Assembly (NCBI RefSeq): GCF_032190615.1
Contig: NZ_JAVLAT010000002.1
Location: 310,001-374,000, forward strand
From: Brucella pseudogrignonensis
GTDB lineage: Bacteria > Pseudomonadota > Alphaproteobacteria > Rhizobiales > Rhizobiaceae
DNA: 64,000 nt
Reading direction: 5' to 3'
Both the position numbers and the translations under genes were made by a program. This document shows, piece after piece, positions 55,992 to 64,000 of the stretch. The first letter of the stretch is position 1. Each line of letters begins with the position of its first letter. Under the pieces are notes generated by a model that saw nothing but the letters and a program-made list of their open reading frames with translations, was not told where the DNA came from and did no database searches.

Positions 55992-56765
55992 TTAGCGGAT
56001 ATCCGCACCAATCCACTTTTCAGAGATGGTTGTGTATGTGCCATCTGCCATCATCTCATCCAGAGCTTTCTGCATGGCATCGCGCAGTTCTGGATTGTTC
56101 TTACGCACGGCAATACCAATGTCATAGCGCGGCAGCTGATCATCCTTGACCTGGTCAATCGGTGCATTGCTTTTCCTGATTGCAACCAGAACCGGAACGT
56201 CGTCTGCGACAACCGCATCAATACGGCCTGAACCAAGGTCAAGCAGCATTTCTGGCAACCCCTTATAGGTGCGGACTTCATATTTGCCCTGCTCACGAAC
56301 CCACTTTTCAGAAGTTTCGCCCAGCGTCACACCGATGGTCTTGCCGTCAAGCTCATTAAGCGATTTAACCGCGTCACCCTTGCGGACAAACAGCGCCAGA
56401 CCGGAACGGTAATAAGGACCGACGAAATCAATCGCCTTCTTGCGCTCTTCGGTAATGCCCATCGATCCAACGATCGTATCAAAACGACCCGTGACGAGAC
56501 CGGCAATAATGCCATCCCAAGCAGTCGTCACAATCTCAGGCTCCGCCTTCAGACGGCGCGCAATTTCGGAGCCGATATCAACGTCAAAACCAACGACCTG
56601 ATTGTTTTCATCGACAAAGCTGAAAGGTGGAAACACGCCCGAAAGCGCAATTGTCATTTTGCCGTTCTTCTGGATTTTCTCCAGATCATCGGCCTTAGCC
56701 ACATGCGCGGACAAAGAAATACCAAGCGCAATAAGCGCCGTAGAAATAAGTCTCACCATTTTCAT
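55992..56765 (-). CDS. amino-acid ABC importer binding protein (SBP family 3)
   Basis: A periplasmic binding protein of 257 residues with a signal peptide (MKMVRLISTALIALGISLSAHVAKA). Family 3 landmarks are MTIALSGVFPPFSFVDENNQVVGFDVDIG, GRFDTIVGSMGITEERKKAIDFVGPYY and GKTIGVTLGETSEKWV. The ligand is an amino acid or opine; context (RocB-like enzyme and ornithine cyclodeaminase relic) favours arginine or ornithine type compounds. It is divergent from an AsnC regulator. Confidence 0.91.
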   Translation of the reverse strand: MKMVRLISTALIALGISLSAHVAKADDLEKIQKNGKMTIALSGVFPPFSFVDENNQVVGFDVDIGSEIARRLKAEPEIVTTAWDGIIAGLVTGRFDTIVGSMGITEERKKAIDFVGPYYRSGLALFVRKGDAVKSLNELDGKTIGVTLGETSEKWVREQGKYEVRTYKGLPEMLLDLGSGRIDAVVADDVPVLVAIRKSNAPIDQVKDDQLPRYDIGIAVRKNNPELRDAMQKALDEMMADGTYTTISEKWIGADIR

Positions 56766-57011
56766 TATCGATGTTCCCTACGAAAGCTCCGAACGAAGCT
56801 GTTGACGCAATTTTCACAGCCTTGTAGCCGGCCTGAACGGGGAATTGTGTAGCACTCCTCCTGCTTGCAGCATTTTAGGAGCCACTTTTACATTCCCCTT
56901 AGATGAAATCATTAGTCACAATTTCGTTGACAAAAAAGAATAGAAAGTGATTATTTTTATAATAAAATGACGATTTAGTCAGAAATAATTACGAAAAAGA
57001 CAGTGGGAACG

Positions 57012-57428
57012 ATGGACGACCTGGATAAGAGACTGATAACAGAATTGCGTATCAACGGACGTGCCTCCGTTCCGCAGCTCGCAGAGTTACTCGGCGTTGC
57101 GCGCGCGACGGCTCAAAAACGCCTGGACCGCTTGATTGCCAATGGTGACATCAAAGGCTTTACGGTGCGCGTTCGGGATGACATCGGAAAAGACCAAATC
57201 CGCGCTTTTATGCTCATCGAAATGTCAGGCGCATCTCTGAAAGCCACCATCGCCGCAATTAAACGCGTTCCCGGTTTAACCAGCTTATGCAACACCAATG
57301 GGATTTGGGATGTCATCGCAGAGCTCGAAGTTTCAACGATCTCGGAATTGAATGAAGTAATCTCGACCATCCGTTCACTTCAAGGCGTCAGCAAAAGCGA
57401 AACCTTCATCATGTTGGGGCCAGCATAA
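57012..57428 (+). CDS. Lrp/AsnC-family regulator of the amino-acid cluster
   Basis: A 138-residue regulator with an N-terminal helix-turn-helix (MDDLDKRLITELRINGRASVPQLAELLGVARATAQKRLDRL) and a C-terminal RAM domain (about residues 65-135; GIWDVIAELEVSTISELNEVI). I chose the ATG at 57012 since GGGA stands just before it; a GTG at 57003 adds three residues. It is divergent from the binding-protein gene across about 245 bp of very AT-rich DNA (56880-57000), where it probably binds to control the importer. Confidence 0.88.
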   Translation: MDDLDKRLITELRINGRASVPQLAELLGVARATAQKRLDRLIANGDIKGFTVRVRDDIGKDQIRAFMLIEMSGASLKATIAAIKRVPGLTSLCNTNGIWDVIAELEVSTISELNEVISTIRSLQGVSKSETFIMLGPA

Positions 57429-57442
57429 CATATGATTTTTCG

Positions 57443-57937
57443 CTATTTTTGTAACTTGTGATATCGCTTAATTAATCGGTCGCGCTTGAGCTTTGAAAGG
57501 CGTTGAAGCCAGAAAATACCGTCGAGCTGGTCAATCTCATGTTGATGGCAAACTGCAAGCAAGCCATCAGATTCTTCAGTCTGCTCCGTGCCATCAATAT
57601 CCTGATAACGCAGATGAATGCGGGCATGTCTTTCAACATCGTCCACCACACCCGGCATGGAGACGCTCCCTTCCTGATGACGAATTTTCTCATCGGAAGC
57701 CCATGTGATTTCGGGATTGATATAGGTCTTGGCGCTGCCGGGGCCGGAAAGCTCAAGCACCACCACACGCGTCAGAACGCCGATATGCGGAGCTGTGATG
57801 CCGATGCCGGGTGCTGCGCGCAGCGTGTCGAGCAAGTCCTGTGCGAGAACACGAAGATGATTATCAAAGACGGTGACAGGTGCTGCTGCTGCACGCAAAG
57901 CTGCATCCGGAAATTTGACGATTTCTCTTACGGTCAT
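57443..57937 (-). CDS. peptide deformylase-like protein with degenerate active site
   Basis: A 164-residue member of the peptide deformylase family. The three conserved motifs are recognisable but altered: GxGxAAxQ reads GIGITAPH (residues 44-51), EGCLS reads EGSVS (Ser91 instead of the metal-binding Cys), and HExxH reads HEIDQ (Gln137 instead of the second His). Two of three metal ligands are therefore missing, so hydrolysis of formyl-methionine is unlikely by the known mechanism. It stands alone, not next to fmt as true def genes do. The ATG at 57937 is preferred over a TTG at 57967. Confidence 0.85.
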   Translation of the reverse strand: MTVREIVKFPDAALRAAAAPVTVFDNHLRVLAQDLLDTLRAAPGIGITAPHIGVLTRVVVLELSGPGSAKTYINPEITWASDEKIRHQEGSVSMPGVVDDVERHARIHLRYQDIDGTEQTEESDGLLAVCHQHEIDQLDGIFWLQRLSKLKRDRLIKRYHKLQK

Positions 57938-58008
57938 TCTGCTTCTCTGCTCTTCGCTGTCTGCCAACTATTGCGTTGAGCAATGTCTTTATTTTGCAAA
58001 ATGCGCAA

Positions 58009-58035
58009 GCGGGCACGGCAATATGCAGTGCCCGC
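58009..58035 (-). terminator. hairpin after the phytase-like gene
   Basis: GCGGGCAC (58009-58016) pairs with GTGCCCGC (58028-58035) around an 11-nt loop, 20 bp after the stop of the minus-strand gene at 58055. On that strand the stem is followed by TTGCGCATTTTG, a weak T-rich tail, so it is a probable terminator. Confidence 0.6.
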
Positions 58036-58054
58036 CAGTGGTTCAGAACGAGAC

Positions 58055-59410
58055 TTACTTGGCGTTTAGGAAATCTGCCACTTCGAGCAGGATAAATTCG
58101 TTATTCGCAGCTTCGCCAATCTGGCGACCGCCCGAAAATGGCAGATTATTATCATTGGCGACCAGGATATGCGTATCGTCAACGCGCATCACGTCTTCAA
58201 TGGTGAAGAACGGGAAGGTAAACTTGCCCTTGAGATCGCGGGCTGCTGCGGTCTTCAGGATTGCCTTGTTGTCAGGGTCCTGAATGTCCATCAGATTGAT
58301 ATGACCGATACGATGGATGTAGCCGTCTGCGTCGATCTTCGATGTATCGACGAGAACGATGTTCTTGACCTTTGCTGGCAACGGGTAGCAGGCCGAAAGA
58401 TCGTCGGTCTTGCACTCAAGGCTTGGATCGCCTTCGCCATTGTCACGCTCGATGACCAGCGCGCGGGTGTCGTCAATAAAGTTGAAATCACCGATAGCAG
58501 TTGCGCCTTCGGCCAGACGGAAACGGTAGCTATTGCCTGTCCATTCGCCCTTGCCGGTGTCGAAAGTGATGACGCGCAGGAAATCGCCTTCCGGCTTGCC
58601 ACTGTCGTCAAAAAGCGGCTTTTCAAGCATAGCCCAGAGCTGGTTGGTCTTTGGCTGCAAGGCCATGCCTTCGTAACCGCCCGAACGCTGAACGCGATAA
58701 TCCTTGCCAGCAACCGCTGGCACGACGATGCCCGCTGTATCCGGTCCTGTCAGCTGCTTACCATCGAGCGTGGTTGGATAGACGGCTTTCACGCGACCAT
58801 CGAGACCAGCGCGAATGATGTAAGGGCCAAACTCATCACCAATCCAGATCTCGTCATTGAGATACTGAATGCTTTCCGGGTCAAAATCCGCACCCGTCAG
58901 GTAACGGCCATCGGTGCCTTCATAAGCGATGCGGAACGGCACTTTCTTGTCGGGGTCGCGCAGAAAAACCGATTCCACGCGCTCAACCTTGCCGGTTTCA
59001 AAATCAGGCTTCATGCGGTGGAAGAACAGCAGTGCATCCGGGCTGTTGGCCTTGGTGCCAAAACCGTTGTCGGTGAGTGTGAAAATGGTGCCATCGGCTG
59101 AGCGGTTCATCGCGAAACCTGACATGCCCTGTACCGGTTGGCCGATGAAGGGAAGCGAGATGCCGGTGGTGTGGCTGCCATAGGCCTTGCCGACATCGCC
59201 CATGACGCTCATTGGTTTGTCATTGCGTGCCTTGCCGGTAAACTTGCCGGAAACCCAGGCGTCGCGGGGTGCATCGGCAGGCGGTGTTATCAGCGTCAGA
59301 GCTGGCAGATAGGCGTGACCTGCCAGTTTAGCGGTGAATGTCTCGTCAGCCATGGCGGAAGACGTCATAGCAATCGTGGCAATAGAAGCGAGAAGATAAC
59401 CAAGGCGCAT
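58055..59410 (-). CDS. exported esterase-like phytase family protein
   Basis: A secreted protein of 451 residues: a signal peptide (MRLGYLLASIATIAMTSSAMA) and then the esterase-like activity of phytase domain (about residues 75-435), a beta-propeller. Landmarks are MSGFAMNRSADGTIFTLTDNGFG, IWIGDEFGPYIIRAGLDG, GGYEGMALQP and ALVIERDNGEGD. Members have been linked to phosphoester or phytate hydrolysis. It diverges from an alkaline phosphatase gene, which supports a role in phosphorus scavenging. The ATG at 59410 starts directly with the signal peptide. Confidence 0.86.
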   Translation of the reverse strand: MRLGYLLASIATIAMTSSAMADETFTAKLAGHAYLPALTLITPPADAPRDAWVSGKFTGKARNDKPMSVMGDVGKAYGSHTTGISLPFIGQPVQGMSGFAMNRSADGTIFTLTDNGFGTKANSPDALLFFHRMKPDFETGKVERVESVFLRDPDKKVPFRIAYEGTDGRYLTGADFDPESIQYLNDEIWIGDEFGPYIIRAGLDGRVKAVYPTTLDGKQLTGPDTAGIVVPAVAGKDYRVQRSGGYEGMALQPKTNQLWAMLEKPLFDDSGKPEGDFLRVITFDTGKGEWTGNSYRFRLAEGATAIGDFNFIDDTRALVIERDNGEGDPSLECKTDDLSACYPLPAKVKNIVLVDTSKIDADGYIHRIGHINLMDIQDPDNKAILKTAAARDLKGKFTFPFFTIEDVMRVDDTHILVANDNNLPFSGGRQIGEAANNEFILLEVADFLNAK

Positions 59411-59484
59411 AAGGGACCCCCTAAATTGCGAAAACAAACGCAATGGTCCTTAAAGGGGCCCTGTGACGGGTGATTATCATCACG

Positions 59485-59502
59485 ATTAAGGTTTGATGAC
59501 AG
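59485..59502 (-). promoter_or_regulatory. candidate Pho box facing the phytase-like gene
   Basis: On the minus strand CTGTCAT, a four-base spacer (CAAA) and CCTTAAT follow each other about 75 bp before the ATG. The first repeat is a perfect PhoB half-site; the second is weak. Confidence 0.35.
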
Positions 59503-59717
59503 CTGCTAAGGAAACTTGAGCACGACGAACTGGGTAAATTGGTAAACAAAAAACGCACCGACCAAAGCGAAAATTTTTTCTCGTGCAAGGATGGGCATGG
59601 CGTTGTTCCGAGGGCGTATATCCAATGTGACGATTAACAGTGCTTTCAGCATCATATGTCACCTGCCTGATCAAACAACATAGCCGGCAAAGCAAGTTTT
59701 ACAAATTAATCGGCGAA

Positions 59718-59735
59718 TTGTTATACCAGTGTCAT
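59718..59735 (+). promoter_or_regulatory. candidate Pho box before the alkaline phosphatase gene
   Basis: TTGTTAT-ACCA-GTGTCAT at 59718-59735 has the 7-4-7 direct-repeat layout of a PhoB site, with six of seven and six of seven matches to CTGTCAT-like half-sites by eye. It lies 51 bp before the ATG at 59787, a usual distance. Confidence 0.45.
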
Positions 59736-59786
59736 CTAGCTTTCTTATCTGACCTCCGCACGCATTACACAGTGGGGATTTCTGAT

Positions 59787-61544
59787 ATGCGCAAACTGCT
59801 TCTAGCTCTCGCCTCAGCAACAATGCTGACAACTGCGGCCGGTGCTGCAACCGTCTATCCGATTGACCGGGCGACAATCCTTGTCAATTCGCCATTCGAT
59901 TTCAAGGTTGAGTTCGATAAGGTCGTTAAGCCAGAGGACGTGAAAGTTACCGTCAATGGACAGGACTATGAAGCTGTATTTGGCAGCAAAGCCGAGTTTA
60001 CCGCTGAAGAAAAGGGCGCAGAAGACAAGGTTCTGGGCTCTGCTCTTATTCTGCGCGGACTGAAAATCGGCAAGGCTGGCGATTACAAGGTTGAAGTTTC
60101 AGCTGGCGACGAAACCAAGTCTGTCAATTGGGATGTCTATGCGACCGGCAATGAAGCCAAAGCCAAGAACATCATCTTCCTGATCGCTGACGGTCTTTCG
60201 GTCGCGCACCGCACCGGCGCGCGCATCATGTCGAAGGGCATGACCGAGGGTAAGGCCAATGGCCGTCTCAACATGGATGACATTCCACCTGTGGCTTTCA
60301 TCGGCACGTCGTCGACCCATTCGATTGCGACTGACAGTGCCAACACCATGTCGGCTTACATGACGGGCCATAAGTCACGCGTGAATGCACTTGGCGTTTA
60401 TGCCGACCGTACACCTGACAGCCAGGACGACCCGAAGGTTGAAACCATTGCAGAAGCAATGCGTCGTGAAACCAAGAAGTCCATCGGCATTGTTTCGACA
60501 TCCGAACTTCAGGATGCGACACCGGCAGCACTGGTCGCACATACGCGCAAGCGTTCCGACAAGGCTGATATTGTCGGCATGATGTATGACGTGAAGCCTG
60601 ACGTTATTCTTGGCGGCGGTTCTGCTTACTTTCTCGCCAAGGACGTTCCGGGTTCCAAGCGCAAGGACGACAAGGATTATATCCAGTTGTTCAAGGATGC
60701 CGGATATGCGCTGGTCACAAGCAAAGATGAGCTTGCAGCATCGGGTGAGTCCAATCAGGACAAGCTGCTCGGTCTTTTCCATACCGGCAACCTCGACGTG
60801 ACGCTTGATCGTGAGTTCCTCAAGAAAGGCACGGTTGACAAGTTCCCAAACCAGCCGGGTCTGGTGGAAATGACCAAGACTGCTCTCGAAAGGCTGTCCA
60901 AGAATCCGGAAGGCTTCTTCCTGATGGTTGAAGGCGCATCGGTTGATAAGATGAGCCATCCGCTTGATTGGGATCGCGCACTGGTCGAAACCATCGAGTT
61001 CGACAAGGCTGTTGGCGTTGCCCGCGAATTTGCCGAAAAGAACCCGGACACGATGATTATCGTCACCGGCGATCATACCCATGGCGTTGCCATCATTGGT
61101 ACAGTCGATGATGAAAAGCCGGGCGATGAAATGCGCGAAAAGGTTGGCACTTACGATGCCGCCGGATTCCCGAATTACGAAGACACCAATGGCGACGGTT
61201 ATCCGGATCGCATCGATGTTTCGCGTCGTCTGTTCCTCGCCGCCAATAACGGCCCGGATCATTACGAAACCTTCCGCCCAAAGATGGATGGCGCCTTCGT
61301 GCCAGCCGTTAAGAACGAGAAGGGCGAATATGTAGCCAATGAGGCTTACAAGGATGTTCCGGGCGCAGTCTTCGTTCAGGGCAACATCCCTAAGGAAGAT
61401 GACACCGGCGTTCACGCGGTCGATGACGTTGTTCTTCAGGCAACGGGTCCAGGTTCCGAGGGTCTGCGCGGCTATATGGAACAGAGCGATGTTTACCGTG
61501 TGCTTGCTGACACCTTCGCGCTCGGCAAGGCCAAGTCTGAGTAA
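59787..61544 (+). CDS. alkaline phosphatase (PhoA superfamily), exported
   Basis: A secreted metallophosphatase of 585 residues. The signal peptide (MRKLLLALASATMLTTAAGA) is followed by an N-terminal beta domain of about 100 residues, then the catalytic domain: NIIFLIADGLSVAHR (metal Asp), TDSANTMSAYMTG with the nucleophilic serine, EGASVDKMSHPLDWDRALVETIEFDKAV, and VTGDHTHG with metal ligands. The C-terminal His ligand is probably in TGVHAVDDV. An N-terminal add-on domain makes it larger than E. coli PhoA. The start at 59787 has GGGGA nearby; the frame is open from 59640, but those residues are unrelated. A stable hairpin follows its stop. Confidence 0.9.
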   Translation: MRKLLLALASATMLTTAAGAATVYPIDRATILVNSPFDFKVEFDKVVKPEDVKVTVNGQDYEAVFGSKAEFTAEEKGAEDKVLGSALILRGLKIGKAGDYKVEVSAGDETKSVNWDVYATGNEAKAKNIIFLIADGLSVAHRTGARIMSKGMTEGKANGRLNMDDIPPVAFIGTSSTHSIATDSANTMSAYMTGHKSRVNALGVYADRTPDSQDDPKVETIAEAMRRETKKSIGIVSTSELQDATPAALVAHTRKRSDKADIVGMMYDVKPDVILGGGSAYFLAKDVPGSKRKDDKDYIQLFKDAGYALVTSKDELAASGESNQDKLLGLFHTGNLDVTLDREFLKKGTVDKFPNQPGLVEMTKTALERLSKNPEGFFLMVEGASVDKMSHPLDWDRALVETIEFDKAVGVAREFAEKNPDTMIIVTGDHTHGVAIIGTVDDEKPGDEMREKVGTYDAAGFPNYEDTNGDGYPDRIDVSRRLFLAANNGPDHYETFRPKMDGAFVPAVKNEKGEYVANEAYKDVPGAVFVQGNIPKEDDTGVHAVDDVVLQATGPGSEGLRGYMEQSDVYRVLADTFALGKAKSE

Positions 61545-61559
61545 TCTTCGTTTGATCAA

Positions 61560-61584
61560 GGACAGGCGGGTTTTCCGCCTGTCC
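61560..61584 (+). terminator. hairpin terminator after the alkaline phosphatase gene
   Basis: GGACAGGCGG (61560-61569) pairs perfectly with CCGCCTGTCC (61575-61584) around a 5-nt loop. The tail ACTTCTCTT is only moderately T-rich, so it may be an attenuator ahead of the next gene, which starts 22 bp later. Confidence 0.75.
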
Positions 61585-61605
61585 ACTTCTCTTCAGGAGG
61601 GCAAG

Positions 61606-62067
61606 ATGCGCACAGGACCGCATTTCAATCGCAGGCAACTCATGCTTGGTGCATTGGCAACTGCGCCTTTGATGTGCATTGCAAACAGGGCACAAGCCGC
61701 AGAGCAACTTGGCTTTGACAATCTGTATAAAAGTTTTGGCGTGCTGGGTCTGGAGTTTTCCGATCAGGTCAAAAATGCTTCCGGCCGGCAAGTGGCGATC
61801 CGCGGGTTCATGGCACCGCCACTCAAGGCTGAAGCCAACTTCTTCGTTTTGACCGAAATTCCGATGTCAATCTGCCCATTCTGCTCGTCGGATTCCGACT
61901 GGCCCGATAATATCATGGTTGTTTATCTGGCGTCCAAACAGACATTCGTGCAGTTCAATGCGCCAATTCTGACGCGCGGCACGCTGGAATATGGTTCATG
62001 GACAGACCCTGAAACGGGCTTTGTCAGTCAGCTTCGTCTGCGTGATGCTTCTTTCAAAACGGTCTGA
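61606..62067 (+). CDS. Tat-exported protein of an ABC transporter operon
   Basis: A 153-residue periplasmic protein. The N-terminus has a twin-arginine signal (FNRRQLMLGALATAPLMCIA, cleavage after RAQA). The mature part contains VAIRGFMAPPLKAEANFFVLTE and a cysteine motif SICPFCSSDSDWPDN, then VQFNAPILTRGTLEYG. It resembles DUF3299-type proteins, but I am unsure. AGGAGGG precedes the ATG. It overlaps the ATPase gene by one base, so it probably works with that system, perhaps as a periplasmic metal or substrate partner (CxxC). Confidence 0.75.
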   Translation: MRTGPHFNRRQLMLGALATAPLMCIANRAQAAEQLGFDNLYKSFGVLGLEFSDQVKNASGRQVAIRGFMAPPLKAEANFFVLTEIPMSICPFCSSDSDWPDNIMVVYLASKQTFVQFNAPILTRGTLEYGSWTDPETGFVSQLRLRDASFKTV

Positions 62068-62777
62068 TGATGATGCTTGCCAAGCCATCGGGCCTGTCGC
62101 TCGATATTGCCGATCTGGAAGTGCGCTTTCCGAGGCTGGCTCTCCCTGTGCTTTCCATTGAAAAATTTAATCTGGCTGCTGGTGGTCATCTGGCAATTAC
62201 CGGTGCCTCCGGTTCGGGGAAAAGCACGCTGGTCAACGCCATAACGGGTCTCGAACCCGTGAAAGCCGGCAAAGTCGTATGGGGCGAAACGGCAATCAGC
62301 AGCCTGTCTGCTTTCAGGCGCGATGCGTTTCGTGCGCGCAACATTGGTCTGGTGATGCAGGATTTTCACTTGTTTCCGGGTCTTTCCGCACTGTCCAATG
62401 TGCTGTTGCCGCTCAAATTGAGTTTTGGGGTGAAGGCTGATGATCGCGCACGCGCGCTTCAATTGCTTCAAACAGTCGGAATAACCCGTCCCGATCAACA
62501 TATCGAAACGCTGTCGCGCGGCGAGATGCAACGCGTGGCTATCGCGCGGGCGCTTCTTTCTAAGCCCGGCGTGATCGTGGCCGATGAGCCGACTGCAAGC
62601 CTTGATCAGAAAACCGGTGCCGATGTTGCCGAGCTTCTGGTGCGGCTTGCGACCGAAGAAAAGGCAACACTGGTTGTTGTCACGCATGATCCGCAGCTGA
62701 TGCAATATTTGCAGCGCCGCATTCGCCTTGAAGGCGGAAGGATTGCAAGCGACAGCGCGGAGATGGAATTGTCATGA
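62067..62777 (+). CDS. LolD/MacB-type ABC ATPase
   Basis: A 236-residue ATPase of the LolD/MacB branch. Walker A is GASGSGKST (about residues 46-54), the Q-loop is LVMQDFHLFPGLSALSNVLLP, the signature is LSRGEMQRVAIARAL (with Arg where most have Gly) and Walker B is IVADEPTASLDQ with VVTHDP. Three ATGs in a row mark the start. It overlaps the permease gene by four bases. This class drives mechanotransmission or lipoprotein release rather than classic import. Confidence 0.9.
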   Translation: MMMLAKPSGLSLDIADLEVRFPRLALPVLSIEKFNLAAGGHLAITGASGSGKSTLVNAITGLEPVKAGKVVWGETAISSLSAFRRDAFRARNIGLVMQDFHLFPGLSALSNVLLPLKLSFGVKADDRARALQLLQTVGITRPDQHIETLSRGEMQRVAIARALLSKPGVIVADEPTASLDQKTGADVAELLVRLATEEKATLVVVTHDPQLMQYLQRRIRLEGGRIASDSAEMELS

Positions 62778-64000
62778 TCGCATTCATTCTTGCCGATCTG
62801 CGCCGCTTCTGGGGTGGTGCCGTTGCCATCATCGTTCTGCTGGCTTTGTCGGTTGCATTAAGTTCGGTCGTAACCTTGCAGGAACGGGCAGTGAGGCTTG
62901 GCACGGCGCGGGCATCCGACAAGTTTGACCTTGTGATCGGTGCGGCGGGAAGTGACACGCAGCTCACACTTTCTTCGGTGTTTTTGCAGCAGTCGCCTCT
63001 GCCACTTATGTCGGGTGCGATGCTGGGCAAACTTGCCAATGACAAGCGCGTGGCCTTCGCAGCACCCATAGGCTTTGGCGACAGCGCGATCGGCTTTCCC
63101 ATTGTCGGCACGACAACCGGGCTTATTTCCGCCCTGTCACCACAGCTCGCCGAAGGCACGATGTTCACGCGTCTGGGTGAGGCAATTATTGGTTCGGCAG
63201 TCGATCTAGCAGTCGGGGCTAAAGTCAATCCAATGCATGGTACGGTTGAAACCGGCGGACATGCCCATACCGAGGTCAGCTATCATGTAGCTGGCAAAAT
63301 GGCCCCGACCGGCACTGCATGGGATCGGTCCATTCTGGTTCCCATTCGCACGGTCTGGCAGCTGCATGGCATGGAAGCTCATGAAGAGCACGAGCATGAT
63401 GACCATGCTGAAAAGCCGGGTAACGGATTTGGTGTGCTTATCAATGAAAAACCACATGACCATGATCACGAAATCGACGTCAATGCGCCGCTTGACGAGA
63501 CTTTCGATGCCGATAGCCCCGGTGTTCCGGCTATTCTTGTAAAACCAAAGACCATTGCGGATGCCTATCGGTTGCGGCAGGAATATCGTTCTGATCGCAC
63601 ATTGGCGATCTTCCCGGCAGAGGTTCTCACAAGGCTCTATTCAACATTGGGAGATGCCCGCAGCCTGCTGCTTGGTATCGCCATCGGTACGCAGGTGATT
63701 GTGGTTTTCGCCTTGTTGTTGGTTGCGGTCATGCATATCGGCGCGCGAAAACGTCAGATCGGTGCGCTGCGGGCGCTTGGTGCGCCGGTTCGCTCCATCA
63801 TGGCGATTGTCTGGGGCGAGTTATTTTTCCTGCTGCTGCTTGGAATCTTTCTTGGGCTGGCAATCGGCTATGCGGCAGCGCGGGCCATCACATCATGGCT
63901 CACCGCAACAACAGCAGTTAGGATGCCGGTGGAATTTGCGATGAGCGATGTCTGGCTTGCTATTGGCTTTATTGCTGTTGCAGCACTGGTTTCACTGATT
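62774..64000 (+). CDS. FtsX/MacB-type ABC permease with His-rich loop (3' end outside window)
   Basis: The frame is open from the ATG at 62774 to the window end, at least 409 residues. It has an N-terminal helix (AVAIIVLLALSVALSSVVTL), then a large periplasmic domain, then FtsX helices (LGIAIGTQVIVVFALLLVAVM, WGELFFLLLLGIFLGLAIGYAA). The FtsX signature KRQIGALRALGAPVRSIMAIVWGE is clear. The periplasmic domain contains a histidine-rich stretch at about residues 206-217 (HEEHEHDDHAEK) and another, PHDHDHEIDV, at about 230-239, which could bind zinc or another metal. The end of the gene lies past 64000. Confidence 0.88.
   Translation, partial: MIAFILADLRRFWGGAVAIIVLLALSVALSSVVTLQERAVRLGTARASDKFDLVIGAAGSDTQLTLSSVFLQQSPLPLMSGAMLGKLANDKRVAFAAPIGFGDSAIGFPIVGTTTGLISALSPQLAEGTMFTRLGEAIIGSAVDLAVGAKVNPMHGTVETGGHAHTEVSYHVAGKMAPTGTAWDRSILVPIRTVWQLHGMEAHEEHEHDDHAEKPGNGFGVLINEKPHDHDHEIDVNAPLDETFDADSPGVPAILVKPKTIADAYRLRQEYRSDRTLAIFPAEVLTRLYSTLGDARSLLLGIAIGTQVIVVFALLLVAVMHIGARKRQIGALRALGAPVRSIMAIVWGELFFLLLLGIFLGLAIGYAAARAITSWLTATTAVRMPVEFAMSDVWLAIGFIAVAALVSLI

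Noticed and set aside
58169..59101. 310-codon open frame on the plus strand
   Set aside because: It lies antisense inside the phytase-like gene, which has a signal peptide and clear family motifs; the plus frame has none.
60375..61586. 403-codon open frame on the minus strand
   Set aside because: It is exactly antisense to the alkaline phosphatase gene and has no ribosome binding site or known motif. It reflects codon bias of the real gene.
62028..62705. 225-codon open frame on the minus strand
   Set aside because: It is antisense to the LolD-type ATPase gene, whose Walker and signature motifs are unambiguous.

Overview
The window looks like chromosomal DNA of an alphaproteobacterium of the Brucellaceae, most likely an Ochrobactrum/Brucella anthropi-type soil strain. 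This is inferred from gene content: a Brucella ure2-like urease block (ureABCEFGD, urea channel, ammonium channel), an RpoE-ChrR stress locus, many solute-binding-protein ABC importers, and moderately GC-rich coding DNA. No rRNA, tRNA or CRISPR array was seen.

Region 1 (1-9850) is a foreign, conspicuously AT-rich island. An IS3-family element has inserted into an Rhs/YD-repeat (Tc-toxin C-like) gene, whose 3' part remains open to 5956. It is followed by an unrecognised, very long beta-rich gene (6060-9791). Two in-frame TAG codons (8319-8321 and 9108-9110) interrupt that gene with no frameshift, and an internal duplication spans both. A rho-independent terminator closes the island.

Region 2 (9.9-19.9 kb) has a BaiN/YhiN-type flavoprotein, an Lrp/AsnC regulator and a decayed phosphotransferase-aminotransferase fusion gene. 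Next is an ECF sigma factor with its ChrR zinc anti-sigma factor, preceded by a TGATCC-N18-TAAGAG promoter. A convergent operon follows: FAD amine oxidase, DUF1365, Cfa-like methyltransferase, DUF2147, DUF2177, TspO. It carries a near-identical promoter (TGAACC-N18-TAAGAC). Together this resembles the singlet-oxygen/membrane-lipid response of Rhodobacter.

Region 3 (20-35 kb) is a nickel/urea module: nikR, an SLC13/ArsB-like permease, ureABC-EFGD, ureT, amtB, then an Opp/Nik-type five-gene ABC importer that probably brings in nickel.

Region 4 (35.3-42.4 kb) is an IclR-controlled catabolic cluster: polar amino-acid type importer, DapA-family lyase/dehydratase, FMN 2-hydroxyacid oxidase and FAD-linked 2-hydroxyacid dehydrogenase. 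Region 5 (42.4-50 kb) has a GAF histidine kinase and NarL-type regulator divergent from a ribose-type ABC importer with an SMP-30 lactonase. Region 6 (50.2-57.4 kb) has an HPP-CBS membrane protein, a wrecked ornithine cyclodeaminase, a RocB-like M20 peptidase, an amino-acid ABC importer and an AsnC regulator, suggesting decaying arginine/ornithine catabolism. Region 7 (57.4-64 kb) has a degenerate peptide deformylase paralogue, a phytase-like esterase and an alkaline phosphatase that diverge around candidate Pho boxes, and a Tat-exported protein with a LolD/FtsX-type ABC system carrying a histidine-rich periplasmic loop, cut by the window end.
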